Shown here: positions 51,219-61,400 of the stretch, piece by piece
How the letters are laid out: the number at the start of each line of letters is the position of its first letter
How positions within the stretch are numbered: the stretch's first letter is position 1
Assembly: GCF_022213065.1 (NCBI RefSeq)
Contig: NZ_JAKLJA010000001.1
Location: forward strand, 248,001-312,000
Source of the DNA: Paraburkholderia tagetis
Lineage (GTDB): Bacteria; Pseudomonadota; Gammaproteobacteria; Burkholderiales; Burkholderiaceae
DNA length: 64,000 nt
Direction: 5' to 3'
Notes under the pieces: model-generated
What the model was told of the DNA's origin: nothing
Seen by the model: only the letters and a program-made list of their open reading frames with translations
Databases searched by the model: none
Position numbers and translations under genes: made by a program

Positions 51219-51932
51219 TTAGCGTTGCGCCCACAACGTTTTGCCCCAGAACGTGAGCGTGCGGTCCCACGCGAGCTGCGACCAGACCGGATCGAACTGC
51301 GTGTGCGCGATGCGGCCCGGGCCCACGGCGGTCTCGTTTGCGAAGCTGTGGTGAGCCATGTAACGGTGAAACTCGACGTTCACGCCGCCGTCACGCAGCT
51401 TCTTTTCGAGCTCGTCTACCGTTTCCACTTTGAAGAAGGCGTCCTGCGTGCCCCAGTGGCCGAGCACCGGTGCGGTGATCTTGCTCGCGTCGAGATATTC
51501 GAGCGGCGGAAAGCCATACCACACCACGGCGCCCGCAAGGCCGGGGATCATGTTCGCGGCGAGCAGCGTGAGCGCGCCGCCCATGCAATAGCCGCTCACG
51601 CCGATGCGGTCGGTCAGCGTTTTCAGGTGGTCGACCGCGCCGCGAATGTCTTGCGAGGCGGCATCGGCGAAATCGAGGCCCGTCATCAAGTGATGCGCTT
51701 CTTCCTCTTCGACGGTGCTCTTGCCACGGTAGAGATCGGGCACGAGCGCGTAGTAGCCCGATTGCGCGAGGCGATCGGCCACGCCGCGGATCTGGTCGTT
51801 CAAGCCCCACCACTCCTGGATCACGACGATGGCGGGCGCGCCTTCGGTCTTCGCGGGCGTGGCGAGATAGCCCTGGAGCGTTTTGCCGTCGGGGCGGCTG
51901 AAGCTGATCATGGAGCCGGCGGGGTGTTTCAT
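51219..51932 (-). CDS. Dienelactone hydrolase family protein
   Basis: An alpha/beta hydrolase of 237 residues. The catalytic Cys lies in GVSGYCMGGALTLLAAN, the Asp in WGTQDAFFKVETV and the His in YMAHHSFANETA. Glu in IQEWWGLNDQIRG matches the DLH Glu36-type residue. It starts MKHPAGSMIS, with GAGGA 7 bases upstream. Roles in ring-cleavage lactones are known for the family, but many members, including this isolated one, act on other esters. A heptamer tandem array lies 166 bases upstream of its start. Confidence 0.88.
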   Translation of the reverse strand: MKHPAGSMISFSRPDGKTLQGYLATPAKTEGAPAIVVIQEWWGLNDQIRGVADRLAQSGYYALVPDLYRGKSTVEEEEAHHLMTGLDFADAASQDIRGAVDHLKTLTDRIGVSGYCMGGALTLLAANMIPGLAGAVVWYGFPPLEYLDASKITAPVLGHWGTQDAFFKVETVDELEKKLRDGGVNVEFHRYMAHHSFANETAVGPGRIAHTQFDPVWSQLAWDRTLTFWGKTLWAQR

Positions 51933-52097
51933 GGGCATTCCTCGGTGTGTCGGTGGATCGATTGAAGCGGGTCGATGTGCGTTCAAGCGGATTGAAGACA
52001 ATCGGGCAGCCCGTAGCATAGCGCCTGCGCGAGCGCTTTGCTCGCATGCGCGCGATGCGCTTGCGTTGCGCCGTGCCGAGTGCGTTGCGCCGCGCGG

Positions 52098-52216
52098 CCC
52101 GCAACCCGCAACCCGCAACCCGCAACCCGCAACCCGCAACCCGCAACCCGCAACCCGCAACCCGCAACCCGCAACCCGCAACCCGCAACCCGCAACCCGC
52201 AACCCGCAACCCGCAA
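52098..52216. repeat. Tandem array of 17 perfect CCCGCAA heptamers
   Basis: The unit CCCGCAA repeats 17 times without error over 119 bases, between the dienelactone hydrolase promoter side and the stop of the YjbQ gene (12 bases away). Because 7 is not a multiple of 3, the array is open in several frames, which creates long false reading frames through it. It should be variable in length between strains. Confidence 0.97.
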
Positions 52217-52228
52217 GCCCGGCCTGGC

Positions 52229-52648
52229 TCACTCGCCGATAAGATGCAGAACGATGTCGCGTGCCTGCGCATGCCGGCGATGCTCGAACAAATAGATGCC
52301 CTGCCAGGTGCCGAGCACGGGCTCGCCGCGCTCGATGGGAATCGAAAGCTGCGTGTGCGTGAGTGCGGTGCGCAAATGCGCGGGCATGTCGTCGGGGCCT
52401 TCGGTGTTGTGCTTGTAGCGCTGCGGGTCCTCGGGCGCGAGCTCGTCGAAATAGCGCTCGAGGTCGCGGCGCACCGAGGGATCGGCGTTCTCCTGGATCA
52501 GGAGCGACGCCGAGGTGTGACGGCAGAACAGCGTCAGCAACCCGGTGGAGATGCCGGTTTCGCGCACGAACGCGCGCACTTGCGTGGTGAACTCGACCAG
52601 TTCGCGCGAGCGCGCCTGGACGTGCAGATGATGAATGGCCTGGCGCAT
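52229..52648 (-). CDS. YjbQ-family protein (UPF0047)
   Basis: A 139-residue protein with the family signature near the C-terminus, LSIPIERGEPVLGTWQGIYL, preceded by FCRHTSASLLIQENADPSV. The conserved His and Gln-Gly residues form an active-site-like pocket; some members have thiamine phosphate synthase activity. Start MRQAIHHLHV has a strong CAGGAGGACC ribosome site. It stands alone. The heptamer repeat begins just past its stop codon. Confidence 0.92.
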   Translation of the reverse strand: MRQAIHHLHVQARSRELVEFTTQVRAFVRETGISTGLLTLFCRHTSASLLIQENADPSVRRDLERYFDELAPEDPQRYKHNTEGPDDMPAHLRTALTHTQLSIPIERGEPVLGTWQGIYLFEHRRHAQARDIVLHLIGE

Positions 52649-52776
52649 GATGGGTCCTCCTGTATCGACGCGGCTGCGCGAATCACGGGAAAACTCGCGG
52701 TCGCACGTTGTGCCGCACATGCTGGTAGCATACCGGCCTTCCCGCCGCTGCGGCGGCCGACGACAGATTCTGGAGA

Positions 52777-53436
52777 ATGCAGTTGAACCTCACCCGCTTC
52801 GCGAAGGCGCGCCACGCCACCAAGGCCTTCGATCCCGCCCGCAAGATTCCCGCTGCGGTTATCGACGAACTGAAAGAGCTGATTCGCTTCAGCCCCTCTT
52901 CGGTGAACTCGCAGCCGTGGCACTTCGTGGTGGCCGAGAGCGATGCCGCCCGGGCGCGCGTTGCGAAGTCCATGCAGCCGGACTACGCCTATAACGAACC
53001 GAAGGTGATGCGCGCCTCGCACGTCGTCGTTCTGTGCGTACACACTGATATGGACGAAGCGCACCTGAACGCCGTGCTCGCGCAGGAAGAAGCCGATGGC
53101 CGTTTCGCGAATGCCGAGGCGAAGGTGGGTCAGCAGAACACGCGCGCCTTCTACGTGAACCTGCATCGCGAGCGCGCGGATCTGCCCGCGTGGATGGAGA
53201 AGCAGGCCTACCTTGCGCTCGGCACGCTGTTGATTGGCGCATCGACGCTCGAGATCGATGCCTGCCCGATGGAGGGTTTTGACGCGAAGGTGCTCGATGA
53301 AGAGCTGGGCCTTGCCGCTAAGGGGCTGACTTCGCTCGTCGTGATCGGTCTCGGCTACCGCAGCGCCGACGACTTCAACGCGAAGCTGCCGAAGTCGCGC
53401 CTGTCCACGGCGGCGGTATTCACCGAGTTGGCGTAA
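52777..53436 (+). CDS. NfsB-type NAD(P)H nitroreductase
   Basis: A 219-residue FMN enzyme. The N-terminal RHATKAFDPARKIP and the FMN-binding FSPSSVNSQPWHFVV and GLGYRSADDF are typical of NfsB. It reduces nitroaromatics and quinones. The ATG overlaps a TGGAGA ribosome site closely; a TTG two codons downstream would have better spacing, so the start may be off by two residues. Confidence 0.9.
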   Translation: MQLNLTRFAKARHATKAFDPARKIPAAVIDELKELIRFSPSSVNSQPWHFVVAESDAARARVAKSMQPDYAYNEPKVMRASHVVVLCVHTDMDEAHLNAVLAQEEADGRFANAEAKVGQQNTRAFYVNLHRERADLPAWMEKQAYLALGTLLIGASTLEIDACPMEGFDAKVLDEELGLAAKGLTSLVVIGLGYRSADDFNAKLPKSRLSTAAVFTELA

Positions 53437-53467
53437 ATGCCAGCGCCGCGCGCCGCGCCGCTCGCGG

Positions 53468-55111
53468 TCAGGGGGGCGGCGCGGCGCCTGGCGCCCGGCT
53501 CGGCGCGTTGCCAGCGGCGTTTGCGGTGGCGTTTGCAGCGGCGTTTGCAGCGGCGGCGGAATCCGCGCTCACACCCGTCCAGCCACCGCCAAGGTTGCCG
53601 ATCAGCGCCGCCGAATCGAGCAGCCGCTGCTGCTGCACATTGAGCGAGTTTTGTTGCGTGCTCAACTGTGTCGCTTGCGCCGTTACCACGGTGGTGTAGT
53701 CGACCGTGCCAGCCTCGTACTCGTTTTGCGCGATCTGCGCGCCGCGGATCGAATCGCGCACCGCCGCGTCCAGACGCTCGCTCTGCTGCGCGAGGATGCG
53801 CAGGCCCGAGAGATCGTTCTCGACGTTCTGGAACGCTGTGAGCACGGTGCCGCGATAGTTCGCCACCGCTGCGTCGTAGCTCGCGCGGGCCGCCGCCACC
53901 TCGGCGCTGCGCGCGCCGCCATCGAAGATCGTCTGCGTTGCGCTCGCGCCGAGCGACCACACGTAGTTGCTGATGTGCAGCAGCCCGGAAAGCGGCGCCT
54001 GCGTGAACCCGTCGAGCGCCGAAAGCGAAATGTCCGGGTAATACGCCGCTACGGCCACGCCGATGGACGCATTCGCCGAGGCCATCTGGCGCTCCGCGGC
54101 GGCGATGTCGGGGCGCCGCTGCAGCAGCGTGGAGGGCACGCCCGCCGGAATCGTTGGCAGCACCGGGAGCCTCGCGCTATGCGGGATCGTCATGTCCTCG
54201 GGATTGCGGCCCACCAGCACCGCGATTGCATGCTCGTATTGCGCGCGCGAGACGCCCAGCGCGATCAGGCTGGCTTGGGCGTTTTCCAGTTGCGTGCGCG
54301 CCGTGATGAGGTCGGAAGGCGGCACCGTGCCCGCGCTGTCCTGGTCGCTCACCACGCGCAGCGAAGCCTTGTAGGCTTCCACCGTCTGCGTGAACAGGTC
54401 GATGTCGGCGTCGGTCACGCGCAGGCCGATCACGGCGTTGGCGAGTGCAATTTGTTCGGATAGCTGAGCGTTTGCGAGCGTTGCTTCGCTGGCCTGCGCG
54501 GTGGCCGACTGTTCCTCGATCTGGCGGCGCACCTTGCCCCAGAGGTCGGGTTCCCAGCTTACGTTGGCTTCGGCCGAGCCCGAGTTGACGATGCGCGCGC
54601 CACGGCCGCTGAAGTTGCTCAGCGTGGCGGACGATGAGCGCTGGCGCGTGGCGGAGCCGGTCACGCCCAAGGTGGGAAAGAGATTCGCGCGCGCGACACG
54701 CACTTCAGCCAGCGCTTGCTGGTAGTTCGCATAGCTCTGCCGCACGGTCTGGTTCGAGACCGCCACGAGCGGTTCGAGCTCGTCCAGCAGCGGGTCCTGG
54801 AAAGCCGTCCACCAGTCGCCTTTCGGTGCTTCGGCGGCAGCGGGCTCGGCCTGGATCCAGCCTGGCAACTCCTTCCATTGTGCGGGCACCGCCACCTGCG
54901 GGCGATGGTAATCGGGGCCTACCATGCAGCCGCTCGCAAGGAAAGCAAACGCCGCAGCTAGCGCGAGCGGCAGCAATCTGCCCGCCGCGCGCACGCATGG
55001 CGCCAATGCAGGCGGCCGTTCAAGCGATTGTTCAAGCGATTGTTCAAGCGATTGTTCAAGCGATTGTTCAAGCGAGGCTTTGCGCCGCCTCGGGCGGTGA
55101 ATCGTCGTCAT
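53468..55111 (-). CDS. Outer-membrane efflux lipoprotein, NodT/OpmB family
   Basis: The TolC-like exit duct of the RND pump, 547 residues. The lipobox LASGC puts the lipidated Cys at 62, with an unusually long N-terminal stretch before it that contains SLEQ repeated about five times. The body has VGPDYHRPQVAVPAQWKELP, SWEPDLWGKVRRQIEEQSAT and ERQMASANASIGVAVAAYYP, the family hallmarks. Its start overlaps the upstream muxC-type stop by ATGA, which supports the long start even though a signal peptide would fit better at about residue 40. It is the last gene of the operon. Confidence 0.9.
   Translation of the reverse strand: MTTIHRPRRRKASLEQSLEQSLEQSLEQSLERPPALAPCVRAAGRLLPLALAAAFAFLASGCMVGPDYHRPQVAVPAQWKELPGWIQAEPAAAEAPKGDWWTAFQDPLLDELEPLVAVSNQTVRQSYANYQQALAEVRVARANLFPTLGVTGSATRQRSSSATLSNFSGRGARIVNSGSAEANVSWEPDLWGKVRRQIEEQSATAQASEATLANAQLSEQIALANAVIGLRVTDADIDLFTQTVEAYKASLRVVSDQDSAGTVPPSDLITARTQLENAQASLIALGVSRAQYEHAIAVLVGRNPEDMTIPHSARLPVLPTIPAGVPSTLLQRRPDIAAAERQMASANASIGVAVAAYYPDISLSALDGFTQAPLSGLLHISNYVWSLGASATQTIFDGGARSAEVAAARASYDAAVANYRGTVLTAFQNVENDLSGLRILAQQSERLDAAVRDSIRGAQIAQNEYEAGTVDYTTVVTAQATQLSTQQNSLNVQQQRLLDSAALIGNLGGGWTGVSADSAAAANAAANATANAAGNAPSRAPGAAPPP
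55018..55074. repeat. 12-base tandem repeat coding for SLEQ
   Basis: GTTCAAGCGATT occurs four times plus a partial copy; on the minus strand it reads as repeats of Ser-Leu-Glu-Gln before the lipoprotein signal. The unit is a multiple of 3, so length changes would keep the frame. Confidence 0.9.
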
Positions 55112-58100
55112 GGTGCGCTCTCATCGGCCTGGCGGTTCCAGGGCAGGCGTGCAGCCCAGCGTGCGAGGCGTGCGCGCAGGCGGTCGAGGAACAGATAGAT
55201 CACGGGCGTCGTATAGAGGGTGAACAACTGGGAGAGGAGCAGGCCGCCCATCACGGTCACGCCGAGCGGCTGACGCAGCGAGGCGCCCTGGCCGATGCCC
55301 ACGGCAAGCGGCACGGCGCCCAGCACAGCGGCGAAGGTCGTCATCATGATCGGCCGCAGACGCACCACGGCGGCTTCGTGAATCGCGTCGCGCGCGTTCT
55401 TGCCTTCGTTGCGTTGCAACTGGATCGCGACGTCCACCATCATGATGCCGTTCTTCTTCACGATGCCGATCAGCAGGATGATGCCGATCATCGCGATGAC
55501 CGAGAACGGCGTGCCGAAGATCAGCATGGCCAGAATGGCGCCGATGCCGGCCGACGGCAGCGTCGAAAGGATCGTGAGCGGGTGAACGGTATTTTCGTAA
55601 AGCACGCCCAGCACGATATAGACCACGGCGAGCGCCGCGAGAATGAGCAGCGGCACCGTGCCCATCGACTGCGCGTAGGCCTGCGCCGCGCCCGCGAACG
55701 CGCCGTGGATAGAGGCGGGCATGCCGATGTTGCGCTGCGCCTGCTCGATAATCTTGCCCGCCTCGGAGAGCGAGCCGCCCTTGGGCAGGTTGAACGAGAT
55801 CGTGCCGGCCACTTCGCCGCTCTGGTGATTGACCTGGGTGGCCGTGTGGCTCGTGGTCCAGTTCATGAGGGCGGTGAGGGGCACCATGGTTTCGGCTGCG
55901 GTGCTGTCCGCGCTGCCGCTCGAACTGCCACCCTTGCTGTTGGCGATCGAGTTGTTCTGCTGGTTGGCCACGGCATTCGCATTGCGCGTGTTGGTGTTGC
56001 TGGCCGTCGTGCCGCCGGAGGTGACCGCGCTAAAGGACTTGACGCCCGAAACGGTGCTGCCCGGCATTTGCGTGGACGCGGTGCCGTTCGCGTTGCCCGC
56101 CGCCGTGCTCAGATAGATGTGGTGGAACGACTGCGGATACTGCCAGTATTGCGGCGCCACCTCCATCACCACGAAGTACTGGTTGATGGGGTTGTAGATG
56201 GTGGAAACGGTGCGCTGGCCGAAGGCGTCGTAGAGCACGCTGTCGATCTGGTTCGGCACGAACCCGTAGCGCTTTGCCGTTGCGCGATTCACGGTGACAT
56301 AGGCCTGCAGGCCGTTTTGCTGCAAGTCCGAGTTCACGTCCGTGAGCGTGCCGTGGGACTTGTTCAGCTCGGTGATGAGTCTCGGCGCCCATTTGAAGAG
56401 CGCATCGGCGTCGTCGCTCGTGAGCGTGTACTGATATTCTGCCGCCGCCTGTCGCCCGCCGATCTGCAGATCCTGCTGCGCCTGCAGGAACAGGCGCGCG
56501 CCCGAGACCTCGTTGAGCTTGGGCCGCAAGCGGTTCACGACTTCGGTGGCGGAAAGCTTGCGCTGCGCGAGCGGCTTCAGTTCGATGAAGACCGTGGCCG
56601 AGTTGAGCGAGCGCCCGCCCGTGAAGCCCGCGACCGAGGCCACGGCGGGGTCTTTCTGCACGATGTCCTGCAACTGCGCGAGCTTCTTCTCCATCGCCGA
56701 GAACGAAATGCTCTGGTCGGCAATGATCTGGCCGATCAGGATGCCCGTGTCCTGCTCCGGAAAGAAGGTGCCGGAGAGCAGGCGCGCGAGAAACACATTG
56801 CCGACCAGCAAGGCGAACAAGATGAAGATCGTGAGCCGCGCGTGATTGAGCGCGACGTCGAGTGTGCGCGAATAGAACTGCTTGAAGTGCTCGAACTGCG
56901 CGTTGATCCATTGCGCTGCACGCGAGGGCTTGCGTTCCTGGCGCTCGCGCGTGAGCACATAGGCGCACATGGCGGGCGTGACCGTGAGCGAGACCACGAG
57001 CGAGATGACGATCGCGATGGAGAGCGTCATCGCGAACTCGTGAAAGAGCAGGCCGACGATGCCGGGCATCAGCAGGATCGGCAGGAACACGGCTATCAGC
57101 GAAAGACTCATCGAGAGCACCGTGAAGCCCACTTCGCCCGCGCCTTGCAGCGCAGCCTCTTTCGGGTCGAGCCCGGCCTCGATATGGCGCACGATGTTTT
57201 CGAGCACCACCACGGCGTCGTCCACCACGAAGCCGGTGCCGATGGTGAGGGCCATCAGCGAGAGCGAGTCGATGCTGTAGCCGAGCAGGTACATCGGCCC
57301 GAACGAGCCCACGATGGACAGCGGCAGCGCCACGGCCGGAATGAGCGTGGCGCGCGGCGAGAGCAGAAACACGAACACCACGCCGATCACGAGCAGCACC
57401 GCGATAAAGAGCGTGCGCTCGGTGTCGGCCACCGAGGCGCGCACGGCTTCCGAGCGGTCGATGGCCACGTGCACCTTGATCGTGCCGGGCAGCGCCGCCT
57501 CGATATAGGGCAGGCGCGCCTGAATCTGCTGCACGGTCTTCACGACGTTGCTGCCCGGCATTGGATAGACGATCACGAGCACCGCCGACTTGCCGTTGAA
57601 GAGGCCGGCGTTGCGGATATTTTCGTTGGAGTCGTTCACCGTGCCCACGTCGCGCAGATACACGGGCGCGCCGTCGCGGTAGGCGACGATCACGTCGCGG
57701 AACGGCGCGGCGCTGCTGATCTGGTCGTTCGAGGTCACCACGAAGCGCTGGTCGCCCTGGTCGAGATGGCCTTTCGCGCTGTTCGCATTGGCCGCGCCGA
57801 TGGCGGCGCGCACGTCTTCGAGGCCGATCCCGTAGCTATTGAGCTTGCCGGGTTCCAGCTCCACGCGCACCGAAGGCAGCGCGCCGCCGCCCAGCGTGAT
57901 CTGGCCCACGCCGTCCACCTGCGAGAGCTGCTGCATGATGACCGAATCGGCGGAGTCGTAGAGCTGCGCCTTCGTGAGCGTCTCGGAGGTGAGCGCGAGC
58001 ACCATGATCGGCGCGCTCGCGGGGTTGTACTGCCGGTAGGTGGGATTGCTGCGCAGCGTGGTGGGCAGGTCGGCGCGGGCGGCCTGGATGGCCGCTTCCA

Positions 58101-58422
58101 CGTCGCGCGCCGCGCCGTTGATGTCGCGGTTCAGGCCGAACACCACCACAATCAATGAGGATCCCACATTATTGATCGAGGTGAGCTGGCTCACGTCGGC
58201 GATGGTGCCCAGGCGCCGCTCGAGCGGCTCGGCCACGGTGGAGGCCATGGTCTCGGGGCTCGCGCCCGCCATGTTCGCCTGCACCACAATCACGGGAAAG
58301 GCGATATTGGGCAGCGGCGCCACCGGCAGCCGGAAAAAGGCGAGCGTGCCGGCGAGCAGGATCGCGATCGCGAGAAGCGAGGTCGCGACCGGCCGCCGGA
58401 TGAAGAGCGCCGAGAGGTTCAC
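55108..58422 (-). CDS. RND efflux transporter, MuxC/MdtC type
   Basis: An inner-membrane proton-driven drug pump of 1104 residues with the RND plan of 12 segments and two large periplasmic loops. The start MNLSALFIRRPVATSLLAIA is typical, and GTGFVVDDAVVVLENIVRHI carries the paired Asp of the proton relay in the fourth segment. It overlaps the upstream RND gene by ATGA. MuxB and MuxC-type proteins act together as a mixed trimer, unlike AcrB. A Ser/Asn-rich insertion (NQQNNSIANSKGGSSSGSAD) in the second loop near residue 820 is not typical. Confidence 0.93.
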   Translation of the reverse strand: MNLSALFIRRPVATSLLAIAILLAGTLAFFRLPVAPLPNIAFPVIVVQANMAGASPETMASTVAEPLERRLGTIADVSQLTSINNVGSSLIVVVFGLNRDINGAARDVEAAIQAARADLPTTLRSNPTYRQYNPASAPIMVLALTSETLTKAQLYDSADSVIMQQLSQVDGVGQITLGGGALPSVRVELEPGKLNSYGIGLEDVRAAIGAANANSAKGHLDQGDQRFVVTSNDQISSAAPFRDVIVAYRDGAPVYLRDVGTVNDSNENIRNAGLFNGKSAVLVIVYPMPGSNVVKTVQQIQARLPYIEAALPGTIKVHVAIDRSEAVRASVADTERTLFIAVLLVIGVVFVFLLSPRATLIPAVALPLSIVGSFGPMYLLGYSIDSLSLMALTIGTGFVVDDAVVVLENIVRHIEAGLDPKEAALQGAGEVGFTVLSMSLSLIAVFLPILLMPGIVGLLFHEFAMTLSIAIVISLVVSLTVTPAMCAYVLTRERQERKPSRAAQWINAQFEHFKQFYSRTLDVALNHARLTIFILFALLVGNVFLARLLSGTFFPEQDTGILIGQIIADQSISFSAMEKKLAQLQDIVQKDPAVASVAGFTGGRSLNSATVFIELKPLAQRKLSATEVVNRLRPKLNEVSGARLFLQAQQDLQIGGRQAAAEYQYTLTSDDADALFKWAPRLITELNKSHGTLTDVNSDLQQNGLQAYVTVNRATAKRYGFVPNQIDSVLYDAFGQRTVSTIYNPINQYFVVMEVAPQYWQYPQSFHHIYLSTAAGNANGTASTQMPGSTVSGVKSFSAVTSGGTTASNTNTRNANAVANQQNNSIANSKGGSSSGSADSTAAETMVPLTALMNWTTSHTATQVNHQSGEVAGTISFNLPKGGSLSEAGKIIEQAQRNIGMPASIHGAFAGAAQAYAQSMGTVPLLILAALAVVYIVLGVLYENTVHPLTILSTLPSAGIGAILAMLIFGTPFSVIAMIGIILLIGIVKKNGIMMVDVAIQLQRNEGKNARDAIHEAAVVRLRPIMMTTFAAVLGAVPLAVGIGQGASLRQPLGVTVMGGLLLSQLFTLYTTPVIYLFLDRLRARLARWAARLPWNRQADESAP

Positions 58423-61400
58423 GGCGTGCCCTCGGGCGCCGGCGGTGCGCCGGGGCCAGGACCGGAACCAGGACCGGAACCGGGACCGGGGCCTGCGTCG
58501 CCATCGGCGCCCGTGGCCTGATCACGATTGCGCTTGCGGCCGAAGCGCTCGGCGAGGCGGTCGAAGAACAGATAGATCACGGGCGTCGTGAAGAGCGTGA
58601 GCAATTGCGACACCGTGAGCCCGCCGATGATCGCGAGGCCGAGCGGACGGCGCAGCTCGGACCCCGTGCCGCTGCCGAGCAGCATGGGCAGCGCGCCGAG
58701 CATGGCGGCGAGCGTGGTCATGAGGATCGGCCTGAAGCGCAAGAGCGAGGCTTCGAAGATCGCCTCGCGTGGCGGCTTGCCATGCACGCGTTCGGCTTCG
58801 AGCGCGAAGTCCACCATCATGATGGCGTTCTTCTTGACGATGCCGATCAGGAGCACGATGCCGATAATGCCGATCACGTCGAGGTCCTTGCCCGCGATCA
58901 TCAGCGCGAGCAACGCACCGATGCCGGCCGAAGGCAGCGTCGAAAGAATCGTCACCGGGTGGACATAGCTCTCGTAGAGCACGCCCAGCACGATATACAC
59001 GGCCACGATGGCCGCGATCAACAAATAGACCTCGCTCGAAAGCGAATCTTCGAACGCCTGCGCCGCGCCCTGGAACGACGAGGTAATCGAAGGCGGCAGC
59101 TTCACGGCGGCCTCGGCCTGGCGAATGTCGCGCACGGCGGCGGAGAGCGATGCGCCATCGGCGAGATTGAACGAGATCGTGACCGAGGGGAACTGCGCGA
59201 GGTGGCTGATCATCAGCGGCGAGCGCGTGATATTGATGGTCGCGATGCCCTTGAGCGGCACCTGGCCCGAGGAAGCGGTCTGGCTCGGCAAATAGATGTC
59301 GCCGATCGATTCCACCGTGGGCAGCGCCTCGGGCTTGGCCACGAGAATCACGCGGTACTGGTCCGACTGCTGGAAGATGGTCGAGACGATGCGCTGGCCG
59401 AGCGCGTCGTAGAGTGCGTTGTCGATGGTCGCAGCCGTGATGCCGTAGCGCGCCGCGAGTTGGCGGTTCACCTGCACGTTCACGGAGAGGCCGTCGGTGT
59501 TCAGGTTGCTCGTGACATCGGCAATCGAGGGAATCTGTTTCATGCGCCCGACCAGCGCCGGCACGTATTGCTCGAAGGCCTGCTGGTTGGGTCCGCGCAG
59601 CACGAAGTTGTACTGGTTGCGCGAGACCGTGGTGTCGAGCGTGAGATCCTGCTCGGGCTGCAAATAGAGGCGGATGCCCGGCACTTTCGTGACCGACTGC
59701 TGGATGCGCCGCGCGATCTCCTCGGCGGTTTCGGAGCGGTCGTCGTGCGACTTCAGGTTGATGAGAAAACGCCCGTTGTTGAGCGTGTTGTTGATGCCGT
59801 CGATGCCCACATACGAGGTGAGCGAAACGACATCGGGGTCCTTGAGAATTTCCTCGGCGAGCGCGGACTGGCGGCGCACCATCGCCTGATACGAGACCGA
59901 GTTGTCGGCCACGCTGATGCCCTGGATCACGCCCACGTCCTGTACGGGGAAGAGGCCCTTGGGAATCACCACGTAGAGCAGGCCCGTGAGCACGACCGTG
60001 ATCACGGCCACGACGAGCGTGAGCGTCTGGTGATCGAGCACCCAGCGCAGGCCGCGCTCGTAGGCGTCGAGCGTCTTGTTGAAGAGGCCTTCGCTGACGC
60101 GCTCGAAGCGGCTCGGATGGCGCTCGGCCTGGGCGCGCAGGATGCGCGCGCACATCATGGGCACGACGGTGAGCGAGACCACGGCGGAGAGCACGATGGT
60201 GACCGCGAGCGTGACCGCGAATTCGCTGAAGAGCCGCCCGATCACGCCGCCCATGAAGAGCAGCGGAATCAGCACCGCGATCAGCGAGATCGTGAGAGAA
60301 AGAATGGTGAAGCCGATCTGTCCCGCGCCCTTGAGCGCGGCCTGCAAGGGTTTGTCGCCTTCTTCCAGATAGCGCACGATGTTCTCGATCATCACGATCG
60401 AGTCGTCCACCACGAAGCCCGTCGCGATGATGAGCGCCATCAGCGAGAGATTGTCGATCGAGTAGCCTAGCTCGTACATGAGCGCGAGCGTGCCGATCAA
60501 CGAGACCGGCACCGAAATGCTCGGAATGATGGTGGCGGGCAGGTTGCGCAGGAAGACGAAGATCACGGCCACCACCAGCGCCACGGCGAGCACGAGTTCG
60601 AACGCCGCGTCGTTCACCGAGGACTGGATCACGCCCACGCTGTTGGAGACCACCGTGACTTTCATGCCGGCGGGCAGCGTGGCTTCGAGCTGCGGCAGCT
60701 GGCGCGTGATCTGGTTGACCGTGGCGATCACGTTCGCGCCGGGCTGGCGCTGCACGTTCAGCACGATGGCGGGCGCTTTGTTGTACCACGCGCCGCGCTC
60801 GACATCCTGGGCCGCCGTGGACACGCGCGCGACGTCGCGCATGAACACGGGCGAGCCGTTCTGATAGGCGATAACGGTGTCTTCGTAATCCTTCGGGTCC
60901 GAAATCTGGTCGTTCGAGTTGATCGTGTAGTCGAGTTCGGGGCCGTCGAAATTGCCCTTCGGCGCGCTGATGTTCACGTTGGCGAGCAGCGTGCGCAGGT
61001 CGTCGAGATTCAGGCCGTAGGCCGCGAGCTTTTGCGGGTCCGCTTCCACGCGCACGGCGGGCACGTTGCCGCCCGCCGTGCTCACGAGACCCACGCCCGG
61101 CACCTGGGAGATCTTCGTGGCGAGGCGGTTGTTGGCGGCGTCCTGCAACTGCGTGAGCGACATCGACTTCGAGGTCACCGCGAGCGTGAGAATGGGCTGG
61201 TCGGCCGGATTGACCTTCGCGTAAGTGGGTGGCGCGGGCAGGCCGCTCGGCAGATAGCTGTTGGCCGCGTTGATGGCCTGCTGCACGTTCTGCTCGGCCA
61301 CGTCGAGATTGAGCGAGAGATCGAACTGCAGCGTGATGACCGAGGCGCCCTCGGAACTGTACGAGACCATCTGCTGGAGGCCCGGAATCTCGCCTAGCTG

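Noticed and set aside
52098..52216. CRISPR array
   Set aside because: The 7-base units are contiguous without spacers, and no cas genes are present.
51983..52786. Repetitive proteins made of GLRVAGC-like or RNPQPAT-like units
   Set aside because: They are translations of the CCCGCAA array in several frames, not conserved proteins.
54634..58158. Very long rightward open frame (over 1100 codons) in the efflux region
   Set aside because: It lies antisense to two RND genes with clear motifs; its Arg/His-rich translation is typical of an antisense shadow in high-GC DNA.
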